Positions 39,639 to 47,843 of a stretch of DNA of 64,000 nt are shown here, piece by piece. Both the position numbers and the translations under genes were made by a program. The number at the start of each line of letters is the position of its first letter. Position 1 is the stretch's first letter. This DNA comes from Pseudomonas berkeleyensis (lineage in GTDB: Bacteria > Pseudomonadota > Gammaproteobacteria > Pseudomonadales > Pseudomonadaceae): positions 186,001 to 250,000 of the forward strand of contig NZ_CP059139.1 of assembly GCF_014109765.1 (NCBI RefSeq), written 5' to 3'. The notes below the pieces were generated by a model. It was given only the letters and a program-made list of their open reading frames with translations, ran no database searches and was not told where the DNA came from.

Positions 39639-40484
39639 CTAGCGAAAGGTGCTGGTCACCACCCCGTCTTCCACCACCTGCGCCTCGATCACCTTCTGGC
39701 TGCCGAGGTTGCGCACGCGGATCACTTCGCCCTCACGGCCGTTGGCCAGCGCCTCGCCGGTGGCCGAGGCAGAGATGCCGTCCTGGCTGGCGACGATGGT
39801 CACCTGCTGACCGCGGCGGATCAGCAGCGGTGCGGTGAGCAGGTTCGGCGCGATCAGCTGGCCAGCGCGTACGCGGCGCTTGGCGCCCTGGCCGAGTACC
39901 TCGTCGACGCTGTTGTAGAAGCCCCGCGGCGCCTTGCCGATGTTCACTTCCTGCATTTGCAGCTGCTCGCGGCTGATGGTCTGGCCACGCTCGATCACCC
40001 GTGCGGCATGTACCACTGGCAGGAATACGCTGGCCTGCACCAGCGCCGTGACGGTCCAGCCGGAAGCATCGGCGCAGCTCACGTCCAGACGCTGGCGTGA
40101 GAGGGGGGAGGGATCGTCACTGCTGACCGTCACGCTCAACGCCTGTGTGCAGGTTGGCAGGCGTTCGGCGCTGTTGAGCAAGGTGACGTTGAGGCTGTGG
40201 CGCTGGCCCTGCCAGGCCTGGCGCCTGGCTTCCTCGGCCAGCGTCTGCTGCATGTGCGCGGCGATGGCCTGGTCGATCTGGCTGGCGGCATCCGTCTCGG
40301 CCTGCGCGCTCACCGATGACAGCACGGCGAGGAGGAAAAGCAGCGACGCGCAGGCGGAAAAAGCCTTTCCGCTTTTCCTCCCGAGATCCGGGCGATGCGG
40401 AAAAAGGGCGACGTAAAGCGCCCGGATAATTCTGATAAATCCCTGATAAATCAATGCAATACGGCTCTCTTTGAGGTTGGGCAC
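39639..40484 (-). CDS. flgA: Flagellar P-ring chaperone FlgA (lateral set)
   Basis: A 281-aa exported chaperone for FlgI assembly. A Sec signal lies at about 40-62 (LLFLLAVLSSVSAQA), preceded by an unusual ~38-residue N-terminal stretch. The SAF-like domain and C-terminal ChapFlgA domain contain GQTISREQLQM, LIAPNLLTAP, LIRRGQQVTIVA and LGSQKVIEAQV. No good internal ATG exists; the assigned ATG at 40484 overlaps the sigma54 element serving flgB, so the true start is uncertain. It is divergent from flgB, as in lateral lfg clusters, but no flgM or flgN follows. Confidence 0.85.
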   Translation of the reverse strand: MPNLKESRIALIYQGFIRIIRALYVALFPHRPDLGRKSGKAFSACASLLFLLAVLSSVSAQAETDAASQIDQAIAAHMQQTLAEEARRQAWQGQRHSLNVTLLNSAERLPTCTQALSVTVSSDDPSPLSRQRLDVSCADASGWTVTALVQASVFLPVVHAARVIERGQTISREQLQMQEVNIGKAPRGFYNSVDEVLGQGAKRRVRAGQLIAPNLLTAPLLIRRGQQVTIVASQDGISASATGEALANGREGEVIRVRNLGSQKVIEAQVVEDGVVTSTFR

Positions 40485-40494
40485 GCTTTGTGCT
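40479..40494 (+). promoter_or_regulatory. Sigma54 promoter of the flgB operon
   Basis: GGGCACG-CTTT-GTGCT: GG at -24 and GC at -12 with 10 bases between, near TGGCACG-N4-TTGCA. It lies 42 bases before flgB. Confidence 0.65.
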
Positions 40495-40535
40495 CAAGGC
40501 ACTTGGGCACAACCTTGGGTGAAGGGTACCGGTGA

Positions 40536-40889
40536 ATGAGTATACGGATTGATGACGTGGTGGGCCTGCATTCGCGAGCGCTGGAGCTGCGCATGCAACG
40601 CAGCGAAATCCTCGCCGCCAACCTGGCCAACGAAGATACGCCGGGCTTTCTCGCTCGCGACATCGATTTCGCTGGCGAGATGCAGCGGCTCGATCCGCAG
40701 CAGGGTTTGACCGCCAGCACGGCAGATCTCAAGTACCGCGTACCGACCCAGCCGTCGCAGGACGGCAACAGTGTCGAGTTGAGTGTGGAGCAGGCCGCGT
40801 TCTCCAAGAACAGCATGGACTTCCAGACCAGCCTGACCTTTCTCAGCATGAAATTCCGCGGCCTGAAACAGGCCATCGAGGGACGCTGA
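40536..40889 (+). CDS. flgB: Flagellar proximal rod protein FlgB (lateral set)
   Basis: A 117-aa rod subunit with the flagellar rod motif (MQRSEILAANLANEDTPGF) and a C-terminal helix for axial packing. It is first of a long operon flgBCDEFGHIJKL. The sequence and compact length fit lateral LfgB. Note the slightly altered ANLANEDTPGF in place of the usual ANNIANADTPGY. Confidence 0.92.
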   Translation: MSIRIDDVVGLHSRALELRMQRSEILAANLANEDTPGFLARDIDFAGEMQRLDPQQGLTASTADLKYRVPTQPSQDGNSVELSVEQAAFSKNSMDFQTSLTFLSMKFRGLKQAIEGR

Positions 40890-40891
40890 TC

Positions 40892-41320
40892 ATGGCTTTC
40901 GATTCCATCTACCGCATCGCCGGTTCGTCGATGAACGCGCAGACCGTGCGCCTCAACACCGTGGCCAGCAACCTGGCCAACGCCGACTCGGCCGCAGCCA
41001 GCGCCGAGGATGTGTACCAGGCGCGCAAGCCGGTGTTCGCTGCCGTCTACAACAACGACCAGCTGACCCGCAGCGCCGGCATGGGCGGTGCCCATGTGCA
41101 GGTGCTCGATGTGGTCAGTGCCGGGCGCGAGCCGGTGCGCCGTTACGAGCCGGACAACCCGCTGGCCGACGACCAGGGCTACGTGTTCTACGCCGACATC
41201 GACCAGATCGAAGAGATGACCGACATGATGTCGGCCACCCGCAGCTTCGAGACCAGCGTCGAAGTGCTCAACCGCCTGAAAAGCATGCAGCAAGGTCTGC
41301 TCAAGCTCGGAGAATCCTGA
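40892..41320 (+). CDS. flgC: Flagellar proximal rod protein FlgC (lateral set)
   Basis: A 142-aa rod protein with the N-terminal motif SMNAQTVRLNTVASNLANADS and the C-terminal helix SATRSFETSVEVLNRLKSM. It lies two bases after flgB and overlaps flgD by one base. Confidence 0.94.
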   Translation: MAFDSIYRIAGSSMNAQTVRLNTVASNLANADSAAASAEDVYQARKPVFAAVYNNDQLTRSAGMGGAHVQVLDVVSAGREPVRRYEPDNPLADDQGYVFYADIDQIEEMTDMMSATRSFETSVEVLNRLKSMQQGLLKLGES

Positions 41321-41997
41321 TGGCCGCGGTCAGCAACAACAGCCAGAACACTTCCGCCTACAGCATCGATGAGGCGGTGAAGCAGTCGGTCAACGTCAGT
41401 GACGCGACCCAGCTGGAAAACAACTTCCTCACCCTGATGGTCGCGCAGATCCAGAACCAGGATCCGACCAAGCCGGTGGACAGCACCGAGTTCCTCAATC
41501 AGTTCGCCGCCATGAGCCAGGTCAAGAGCCTGGAAAACATGGCCTCGCTGAGCAAGAGCAATCTGGTGCTGCTGGACAACCTGCAGACCCTCACCGCCGC
41601 CGGCTTGGTCGGCCAGGAAGTGAAGGTCGCCACCGAGCAGCTGGAGCTGGGCGTGGACAAGGTCAAGGGCGAGATCAACCTGGAGCATGCCGCCGGCAAG
41701 CTGGCGTTGGTGGTCACCGACAGCAACGGTGTGAAGAAGGAAATCGACCTCGGCACCCAGGCGCCGGGTCGCGTGCCTTTCGAACTGGATCCTAAGGCGC
41801 TGGGGCTGGCACCGGGCAGTTACAAGGTCGAGGTCAAGAGCGACAGCGGCGAGTACCCCAAGGTCGAGGTGGCGGGTCGCGTCACCCAGGTGCGCGTCAG
41901 CGCCGAGGGGCCGGTGCTGGAAGTCATCGGCGTCGGCTCCGTGCCCTTCTACAACATCACCGAATTCGGCCAGACGCAGACCGCCGGTCTGCTCTGA
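41320..41997 (+). CDS. flgD: Flagellar hook capping protein FlgD (lateral set)
   Basis: A 225-aa scaffold that caps the growing hook. The N-terminal FlgD signature is NNFLTLMVAQIQNQDPTKP followed by FLNQFAAMSQV. The C-terminal half holds the FLG_D beta-sandwich (about 85-215, with GLVGQEVKV). The ATG overlaps the flgC stop (TGATG). Confidence 0.93.
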   Translation: MAAVSNNSQNTSAYSIDEAVKQSVNVSDATQLENNFLTLMVAQIQNQDPTKPVDSTEFLNQFAAMSQVKSLENMASLSKSNLVLLDNLQTLTAAGLVGQEVKVATEQLELGVDKVKGEINLEHAAGKLALVVTDSNGVKKEIDLGTQAPGRVPFELDPKALGLAPGSYKVEVKSDSGEYPKVEVAGRVTQVRVSAEGPVLEVIGVGSVPFYNITEFGQTQTAGLL

Positions 41998-42033
41998 ACC
42001 TTCCCCTTCGCTCAATTCAAAGGTCCAGTCGCC

Positions 42034-43221
42034 ATGAGTTTCAACATCGCCATGACCGGCCTCAGCGCCGTTAACGAACAGCTCAACACCATCAGCCACA
42101 ACATCGCCAACGCCGGCACCACCGGCTTCAAGTCCTCGCGTACCGAGTTCGGCAGCATCTACGCCGATAGCCAGGCGATGGGCGTGGAAGTGCTGGCCAC
42201 CACCCAGAGCATCAGCCAGGGCGGCTCTCTGGTCACTACCGGGCGTAGCCTGGATCTGGCCATCTCCGGCGGCGGCTTCTTCGTCACCCGCGACACCAAT
42301 GGCGACCTGAGCTACACCCGCGCCGGCGTGTTCGGCGCCGACAAGAACAACAACATCGTCAACGCGGCTGGGCAGACCCTGCAGGGCTACCCGGTGGATG
42401 CGGCGGGCAACCTGCTGGTCGGCGCCATGGGCGATCTGCAACTGCAGAACGCCAACCTGCCGGCGCGCGCCACCGACACCCTGGCCTTCGTCATGAACCT
42501 GGATTCCAACCAGACCGTACCGGCCACCGCGCCGTTCGACCCGGCGGACGTGAACACCTACAACTCCACCTACACCACCAAGGTGTTCGACTCCCAGGGC
42601 AAGGAACACACCCTCACCCAGTACTTCGTGAAGACCGGCGACAACACCTGGGATGCCTACTACTACCAGGGCAACACCGCCGTCGGTGGCCCGCAGGCGC
42701 TGACCTTCGGCACCAACGGCTCGCTGGCCACGCCGGCCGGCCCGGTCAACGTCGGCTTCGCCCTGCCGGGTGTCGACCCGATGGCGATCGCCATCGACTA
42801 CAGCAATTCCAGCCAGTACGGCTCCGACTTCGTCGTCACCACCAATCGTGCCAGCGGCTATGCGGCGGGTGAGCAGACCGGCCTGTCGGTGGAGAAGGAC
42901 GGCATGGTTTACGCCAACTACAGCAACGGCCAGCGCATGCTTCAGGGCCAGGTGGCGCTGGCCACCTTCGCCAATGCCGGCGGCCTGAAGAACATCAGCG
43001 GTACTGCCTGGGTTGAGACCGCCGACTCCGGCGCCGCGCTGATCGGTGTGCCCGGTGTTGGCCCGTTCGGCGCGCTGGTGGCCGGCTCGCTGGAGAACTC
43101 CAACGTCGACCTGACGCAACAACTGGTCGGCCTGATGGAGGGCCAGCGCAACTACCAGGCCAACACCAAGGTGCTGACCACCAACAAAGAACTCACCCAA
43201 GTGCTGTTCGGCGCGATCTGA
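42034..43221 (+). CDS. flgE: Flagellar hook protein FlgE (lateral set)
   Basis: A 395-aa hook subunit. The start motif is MSFNIAMTGLSAVNEQLNTI with HNIANAGTTGFKSSR. A central FlgE D2 domain follows, and the ending is NVDLTQQLVGLMEGQRNYQA. It is clearly shorter than the polar P. aeruginosa FlgE (about 460 aa), which supports a separate lateral hook. The ATG lies 36 bases after flgD. Confidence 0.94.
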   Translation: MSFNIAMTGLSAVNEQLNTISHNIANAGTTGFKSSRTEFGSIYADSQAMGVEVLATTQSISQGGSLVTTGRSLDLAISGGGFFVTRDTNGDLSYTRAGVFGADKNNNIVNAAGQTLQGYPVDAAGNLLVGAMGDLQLQNANLPARATDTLAFVMNLDSNQTVPATAPFDPADVNTYNSTYTTKVFDSQGKEHTLTQYFVKTGDNTWDAYYYQGNTAVGGPQALTFGTNGSLATPAGPVNVGFALPGVDPMAIAIDYSNSSQYGSDFVVTTNRASGYAAGEQTGLSVEKDGMVYANYSNGQRMLQGQVALATFANAGGLKNISGTAWVETADSGAALIGVPGVGPFGALVAGSLENSNVDLTQQLVGLMEGQRNYQANTKVLTTNKELTQVLFGAI

Positions 43222-43230
43222 GGCTGACCC

Positions 43231-43962
43231 ATGGACCGTCTCGGCTACACCGCAATGACCGCCGCCAGCCGCACCATGAGCTCGCTCACGGTGCGTGCCA
43301 ACAACCTGGCCAACGTCAACACGCCCGGCTTCCGGGCCGATCTGGAGCAGGCCCAGGCCGTCGCTGTGGAAGGCTACGGCTACGACAGCCGGCACCTGGC
43401 GCGCGTGAAGAACAACGGCGTCAACCTGGCGCCCGGCGAGCTGATGGCCACCGGTCGCGACCTCGACGTGGCGATCCAGGGCCGTGGACTGTTCGCTGTC
43501 GAAGGTGATGACGGCGCCGAGCGCTACACCCGCAACGGTGCGCTGCAGGTCGATGCCGAGTTGCGCCTGACCCTCAACGGTCGCGCCGTGATGGGCGAGG
43601 GTGGCCCCATCGTGCTGCCCGAGTACGACAGCCTGCACATCGGCCGTGACGGCACCGTGTCGGTGATCCCGCGCGGCGATTTCGTCACCGCCGAGGTCGA
43701 TCGCATCCGCGTGGTGGATGTCGATGCTGCCGATCTGAGCAAGGACGCCAGCGGCCTGCTGACGCGCACCGACGGGCAACCGGCCGAGGACATGGAAATA
43801 CCGGTGCTGGTCTCCGGTTACCTGGAGGCGAGCAACGTCGGCGCCATCGATCAGCTGGTGGCGACCATGAGCTTGAACCGCCTGTTCGAGACCCAGGTGA
43901 AGATGATGAAGGCCGCCGAGGACCTGTCCGAAGCCGGCAACCGGATGATTCGCGGTAGTTGA
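43231..43962 (+). CDS. flgF: Flagellar rod protein FlgF (lateral set)
   Basis: A 243-aa proximal rod protein with RANNLANVNTPGFRADL near the start and the ending EASNVGAIDQLVATMSLNRLFETQ. It is followed by a 194-base gap filled with REP palindromes before flgG. Confidence 0.94.
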   Translation: MDRLGYTAMTAASRTMSSLTVRANNLANVNTPGFRADLEQAQAVAVEGYGYDSRHLARVKNNGVNLAPGELMATGRDLDVAIQGRGLFAVEGDDGAERYTRNGALQVDAELRLTLNGRAVMGEGGPIVLPEYDSLHIGRDGTVSVIPRGDFVTAEVDRIRVVDVDAADLSKDASGLLTRTDGQPAEDMEIPVLVSGYLEASNVGAIDQLVATMSLNRLFETQVKMMKAAEDLSEAGNRMIRGS

Positions 43963-43973
43963 TGGGGCTGGAC

Positions 43974-44032
43974 GTAGGGTGGGCTTCAGCCCACCTGGTT
44001 GCTCTGAAATGGTGGGCTGAAGCCCACCCTAC
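43974..44032. repeat. REP-like inverted pair in the flgF-flgG gap (GGTGGGCT type)
   Basis: GTAG-GGTGGGCTTCAGCCCACC (43974-43995) and GGTGGGCTGAAGCCCACC-CTAC (44011-44032). Same unit as 5535-5556. A truncated GGCCCACC-CTAC follows at about 44055. Confidence 0.78.
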
Positions 44033-44085
44033 CTACCAGCGCGGATCGCCGCCCGGCCCACCCTACGGGTGACCGAACACGACGA

Positions 44086-44136
44086 GTAGCCCGGATGTAA
44101 TCCGGGAACCATTTCCCCGGATTGCATCCGGGCTAC
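44086..44136. repeat. REP-like inverted pair in the flgF-flgG gap (CCCGGAT type)
   Basis: GTAG-CCCGGATGTAATCCGGG (44086-44106), then CCCCGGATTGCATCCGGG-CTAC (about 44116-44136). Ends 8 bases before the flgG ribosome binding site. Confidence 0.78.
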
Positions 44137-44156
44137 CAGTACCAAGGAGACAGCAC

Positions 44157-44942
44157 ATGAGTTCCGCACTTTGGGTCAGCAAGACCGGCCTGGCCGCCCA
44201 GGACAAGGCCATGAGCGCCGTGGCCAACAATCTGGCCAACGTCAACACCAACGGCTTCAAGAGCGACCGCGTGGTGTTCGAGGATCTGTTCTACGCCATC
44301 GAGAAACAGCCGGGCGCGCAGGCTGACGAGGTCAACACCGTGCCGTCGGGCATCCAGCTCGGCAGCGGGGTACGCGTGGCCGGTACGCAGAAGGTGTTCA
44401 CCGAAGGCAGTATCCAGACCACCGGCCAGCCGATGGATCTGGCCATTGTCGGCGCCGGTTTCTTCCAGGTAGAGGCGCCCAACGGCGACATCTACTACAC
44501 CGAGAACGGCCAGTTGCAGCTCAATGCCGAGGGCATGATCGTCAATTCCCAGGGCCTGCCGCTGACCCCGGCCATCGAAGTGCCGGCCGGCAGCAGCCGC
44601 TTCACCGTGGGCAGCGACGGCATCGTCACCGCCGTGCTGGCTGGCGACAGCCTGCCGTCCGAGCTGGGTCAGATCACCCTGGTCAACTTCACCAACCCGG
44701 GTGGCCTCGAAGCCCTTGGCGGCAACCTCTACCGCGAGACCGTGGCCAGCGGCGAGCCGGTCGAAGGCGTACCGGGCGAAGAGGGCCTGGGCAACCTCAA
44801 GCAGGGCGTGCTGGAAGGCTCCAACGTGCAGGTGGTCGAGGCCATGGTGGCGATGATCTCCATCCAGCGCGCCTACGAGGCCAACGCCAAGGTGCTCGAC
44901 GCCGCGTCGGGCATGCAGCAGTTCCTCAACCAGACCGTGTGA
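44157..44942 (+). CDS. flgG: Flagellar distal rod protein FlgG (lateral set)
   Basis: A 261-aa distal rod protein, with the typical ALWVSKTGLAAQDKAMSAV, NNLANVNTNGFKSDR and the ending EGSNVQVVEAMVAMISIQRAYEAN. A strong AAGGAGACAGCAC ribosome binding site precedes the ATG, which may compensate for the REP-filled gap after flgF. Confidence 0.95.
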   Translation: MSSALWVSKTGLAAQDKAMSAVANNLANVNTNGFKSDRVVFEDLFYAIEKQPGAQADEVNTVPSGIQLGSGVRVAGTQKVFTEGSIQTTGQPMDLAIVGAGFFQVEAPNGDIYYTENGQLQLNAEGMIVNSQGLPLTPAIEVPAGSSRFTVGSDGIVTAVLAGDSLPSELGQITLVNFTNPGGLEALGGNLYRETVASGEPVEGVPGEEGLGNLKQGVLEGSNVQVVEAMVAMISIQRAYEANAKVLDAASGMQQFLNQTV

Positions 44943-44947
44943 CCGCC

Positions 44948-45610
44948 ATGAAGCGCCTGATCCCGCTCGCTCTGCTGCTGACTCTGGGTGGTTGTGCCAG
45001 CTTCAACGAGATGCTGCCCGACGAAGACTCGAGTCATTACGAACCCTTGCAACTTGACTACAGCGTGCCGCCAAGCACCGGTGGCGGGCTGTTTCGCAGT
45101 GGTTACAGCGGCTCGTTGATCGGCGACAAGCGCGCGGTGCGGGTCGGCGACATCCTCACCGTGGTGCTCGACGAGTCGACCCAGTCGAGCAAGAGCGCCG
45201 GCACCAGCTTCGGCAAGACCTCCAGCGCCGCCATCGGCATCCCCACCGTGCTGGGCAAGACCTACGACCGTCTGGAAAGCTCCGCCGAGGCCGAGCGCGA
45301 CTTCAACGGTTCGGCGCGCAGTTCGCAGCAGAACACCCTGCGTGGCTCCATCGCCGTGACCGTGCACCAGGTGCTGCCCAACGGCACCCTGCTGATCAAG
45401 GGCGAGAAGGCTCTGCGCCTGAACCAGGGTGACGAGTACATCCGCCTGGTCGGCTTGGTGCGCATGGACGACATCAACCGCGCCAATCAGGTGTCCTCGC
45501 AGAACGTGGCCAACGCGCGGATTTCCTACGCCGGTCGCGGTGTGCTCAGTGACAGCAACTCGGCGGGTTGGCTGACGCGCTTCTTCACCAGCCCGCTGTT
45601 CCCGCTCTGA
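44948..45610 (+). CDS. flgH: Flagellar L-ring lipoprotein FlgH (lateral set)
   Basis: A 220-aa outer-membrane lipoprotein forming the L ring. Lipobox LTLGGC puts the acylated Cys at residue 16. Family motifs GSLIGDKRAVRVGDILTVVL, LRGSIAVTVHQVLPNGTLLIKGEK and GRGVLSDSNSAGWLTRFF are seen. ATG 44948 gives a normal signal; a GTG at 44939 overlapping the flgG stop is the alternative. Confidence 0.94.
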   Translation: MKRLIPLALLLTLGGCASFNEMLPDEDSSHYEPLQLDYSVPPSTGGGLFRSGYSGSLIGDKRAVRVGDILTVVLDESTQSSKSAGTSFGKTSSAAIGIPTVLGKTYDRLESSAEAERDFNGSARSSQQNTLRGSIAVTVHQVLPNGTLLIKGEKALRLNQGDEYIRLVGLVRMDDINRANQVSSQNVANARISYAGRGVLSDSNSAGWLTRFFTSPLFPL

Positions 45611-45620
45611 GGCCTGGATC

Positions 45621-46715
45621 ATGATCAAACGCTCACTCGTCGCCCTGCTCCTGACCTGGCCGCTGTCGACCAAGGCCGTGCCGCTGATGGATCTGGTGGA
45701 TATCGAAGGCATTCGCGGCAACCAGCTGATCGGCTATGGCCTGGTGGTTGGCCTGGACGGCACTGGTGACAAGAACCAGGTGCGCTTCACCAGCCAGTCG
45801 GTGGCCAACATGATCAAGCAGTTTGGCATCAACCTGCCGCCGAATGTCGACCCCAAGCTGAAGAACGTCGCGGCGGTGACCGTGACCGCGGAAATTCCGC
45901 CGTCCTACAGCCCGGGGCAGACCGTGGACATCACCGTCGCGTCGTTGGGCGATGCCAAGAGCCTGCGCGGCGGCCAGTTGCTGATGACGCCGCTGCAAGG
46001 CGTCGACGGTGAAACCTATGCCCTGGCCCAGGGCGCCATCGTCGTTGGCGGCCTGAATGCCACCGGGCAGAGCGGCTCCAGCGTGGCGATCAACTCCGCC
46101 AACAGCGGCCGCGTGCCCAATGGCGCCACTGTCGAGCGCATGATTCCCAGCGATTTCAGTACGCGTGACGAGGTCATGCTCAACCTGCGCCAGCCCAGCT
46201 TCCAGACCGCTGCCAAGGTGGTAGAGGCGGTCAACGGCCGCTTCGGCAGCGGCACCGCCAGTGCCCTGAACTCGACCAAGATTTCCATTCGCGCGCCGAT
46301 CACCAGCACCCAGCGCATCGGCTTCATGGCCATGCTCGAAGGCCTGGAGGTGGAAGAGGGCCGCGAACGGCCACGCGTGGTATTCAACAGCCGCACCGGC
46401 ACCGTGGTGGTCGGTCAGGGCGTGCGTGTGAAGGCCGCTGCGGTGGCCCATGGCACGCTTACCGTGACCATCAGCGAGAACCCGCAGGTCAGCCAGCCTA
46501 ACGCCTTCTCCGGTGGCCAGACCGCTGTGGTGCCGCGTTCCGACGTCGCCGTCAGCCAGGACAAGAACGCCATGTTCAAGTGGCCCGATGGCGCCAGCCT
46601 GGACAGCATCATCAACACCGTGAACAGCCTCGGCGCCACCCCGGACGATGTCATGAGCATCCTCCAGGCGCTGGAGCAGGCCGGTGCCCTCAATGCCGAA
46701 CTGATCGTGATCTGA
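45621..46715 (+). CDS. flgI: Flagellar P-ring protein FlgI (lateral set)
   Basis: A 364-aa periplasmic P-ring protein with a signal peptide (cleaved near STKAVP), then DLVDIEGIRGNQLIGYGLVVGLDGTGD in outline and the C-terminal ISENPQVSQPNAFSGGQT and LVRALNALGATPDD-like stretch (VNSLGATPDDVMSILQAL). It needs FlgA for assembly. It lies 10 bases after flgH. Confidence 0.95.
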   Translation: MIKRSLVALLLTWPLSTKAVPLMDLVDIEGIRGNQLIGYGLVVGLDGTGDKNQVRFTSQSVANMIKQFGINLPPNVDPKLKNVAAVTVTAEIPPSYSPGQTVDITVASLGDAKSLRGGQLLMTPLQGVDGETYALAQGAIVVGGLNATGQSGSSVAINSANSGRVPNGATVERMIPSDFSTRDEVMLNLRQPSFQTAAKVVEAVNGRFGSGTASALNSTKISIRAPITSTQRIGFMAMLEGLEVEEGRERPRVVFNSRTGTVVVGQGVRVKAAAVAHGTLTVTISENPQVSQPNAFSGGQTAVVPRSDVAVSQDKNAMFKWPDGASLDSIINTVNSLGATPDDVMSILQALEQAGALNAELIVI

Positions 46716-46718
46716 GCC

Positions 46719-47840
46719 ATGAGCATCGTTTCCCTCGCCCAACACATGAACAGCCACCGCGGCAGCGCCGACGGCATCGGCACCGCCCGCGAACAGCAGT
46801 TGCAGGCCGCGGCCGAGCAGTTCGAGGCCTTGTTCCTGCAGCAGATCCTCAAGCAGATGCGCAAGGCCAGCGACGTGCTCGCCGAAGGCAACCCGATGCG
46901 CAGTCGTGAGATGGACACCATGCGCGACTTCTACGACGAGGTGTTGGCCGAGACCCTGGCCGGACGCAAGCAGACTGGTATCGCCGACATGCTGGTCAAG
47001 CAGCTGTCCGGGCGCGCGGGTGAGGCGCCGGATCTGCAGGGCGCGGCGCTGGCTGCGCAGTCGGCCGAGCTGCCGCAGCGCTCCGGCAGCAGCCTGCTGG
47101 AGCCGCTGCGGGCGACCTGGCAGCGTGGCGTCGATGGTCTGGGCAAGGTCTGGGACAAGGGCTCGGCGGGCTTTCTCGCCTTGGTCGACAAGGTCATCCA
47201 GCAGGAGTCGGCCGGGCGCGTCGATGCCGTGTCGCCCAAGGGCGCCCGTGGCCTGATGCAACTGATGCCGGACACCGCGCGGGAGATGGCCGCCGAACTC
47301 GGTCTGCCGTTCGATGAGGCGCGCCTGACCAGCGATGCCAGCTACAACAAGCGTCTCGGCAGCGCCTACCTGGACAAGATGCTGCAGCGTTACGACGGCC
47401 ACCAGGCCCTGGCGCTGGCGGCCTACAACGCCGGCCCCGGGCGCGTCGACGAGTGGCTGAAGGTCAATGGCGACCCGCGCAGCGGCGAGATCGGCACGGG
47501 TGCCTGGATCGAGCGCATTCCCTTCCAGGAAACTCGCGATTACACGCGCAAGATTCTCGGTGATCTGGCCAGCCGCGAAGCGCCGGCCAAGGACGAGGTG
47601 CAGCAGACCTCGCTCAGCGCGCAGACCCGTCAGCAACTGGCCAGCGCCCTGAGTGCCGACAGCGGCCTGTTGCTCGGTGCGGTCGCAGGCAAACAGGTAT
47701 TGGCGCGTGACGAATTTAAGTCCGCCGAGGATTCCGTCGCCCTGTCTTCAGTAACAGCCCAATTCGCTGCCGACGACGCCCGTACCCCGCGTCTGGCGGC
47801 CTTCGCTCAGCCCATGCGCTTCGAGCGTCAGGAGTCCTGA
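46719..47840 (+). CDS. flgJ: FlgJ rod cap fused to an SLT lytic transglycosylase domain (lateral set)
   Basis: A 373-aa protein. The N-terminal rod-binding domain (about 25-98) has AAEQFEALFLQQILKQMRKAS and MDTMRDFYDEVLAETLA. In place of the usual C-terminal glucosaminidase, residues about 150-285 form an SLT/GH23 lytic transglycosylase domain: catalytic Glu163 in QQESAG, ARGLMQLMP (176-184) and AAYNAGPGRV (234-243). It caps the rod while cutting peptidoglycan for its passage. The domain combination differs from enteric FlgJ and from polar Pseudomonas FlgJ as I know them. Confidence 0.92.
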   Translation: MSIVSLAQHMNSHRGSADGIGTAREQQLQAAAEQFEALFLQQILKQMRKASDVLAEGNPMRSREMDTMRDFYDEVLAETLAGRKQTGIADMLVKQLSGRAGEAPDLQGAALAAQSAELPQRSGSSLLEPLRATWQRGVDGLGKVWDKGSAGFLALVDKVIQQESAGRVDAVSPKGARGLMQLMPDTAREMAAELGLPFDEARLTSDASYNKRLGSAYLDKMLQRYDGHQALALAAYNAGPGRVDEWLKVNGDPRSGEIGTGAWIERIPFQETRDYTRKILGDLASREAPAKDEVQQTSLSAQTRQQLASALSADSGLLLGAVAGKQVLARDEFKSAEDSVALSSVTAQFAADDARTPRLAAFAQPMRFERQES

Positions 47841-47843
47841 TTC

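Noticed and set aside
41188..43779. 863-residue open frame antisense to flgC-flgF
   Set aside because: It mirrors high-GC codon usage of real flg genes, has no recognisable domain, and would cover four certain genes.
45633..47636. 667-residue open frame antisense to flgI and flgJ
   Set aside because: Shadow of third-position GC bias; His/Gln/Val-rich composition typical of antisense frames.
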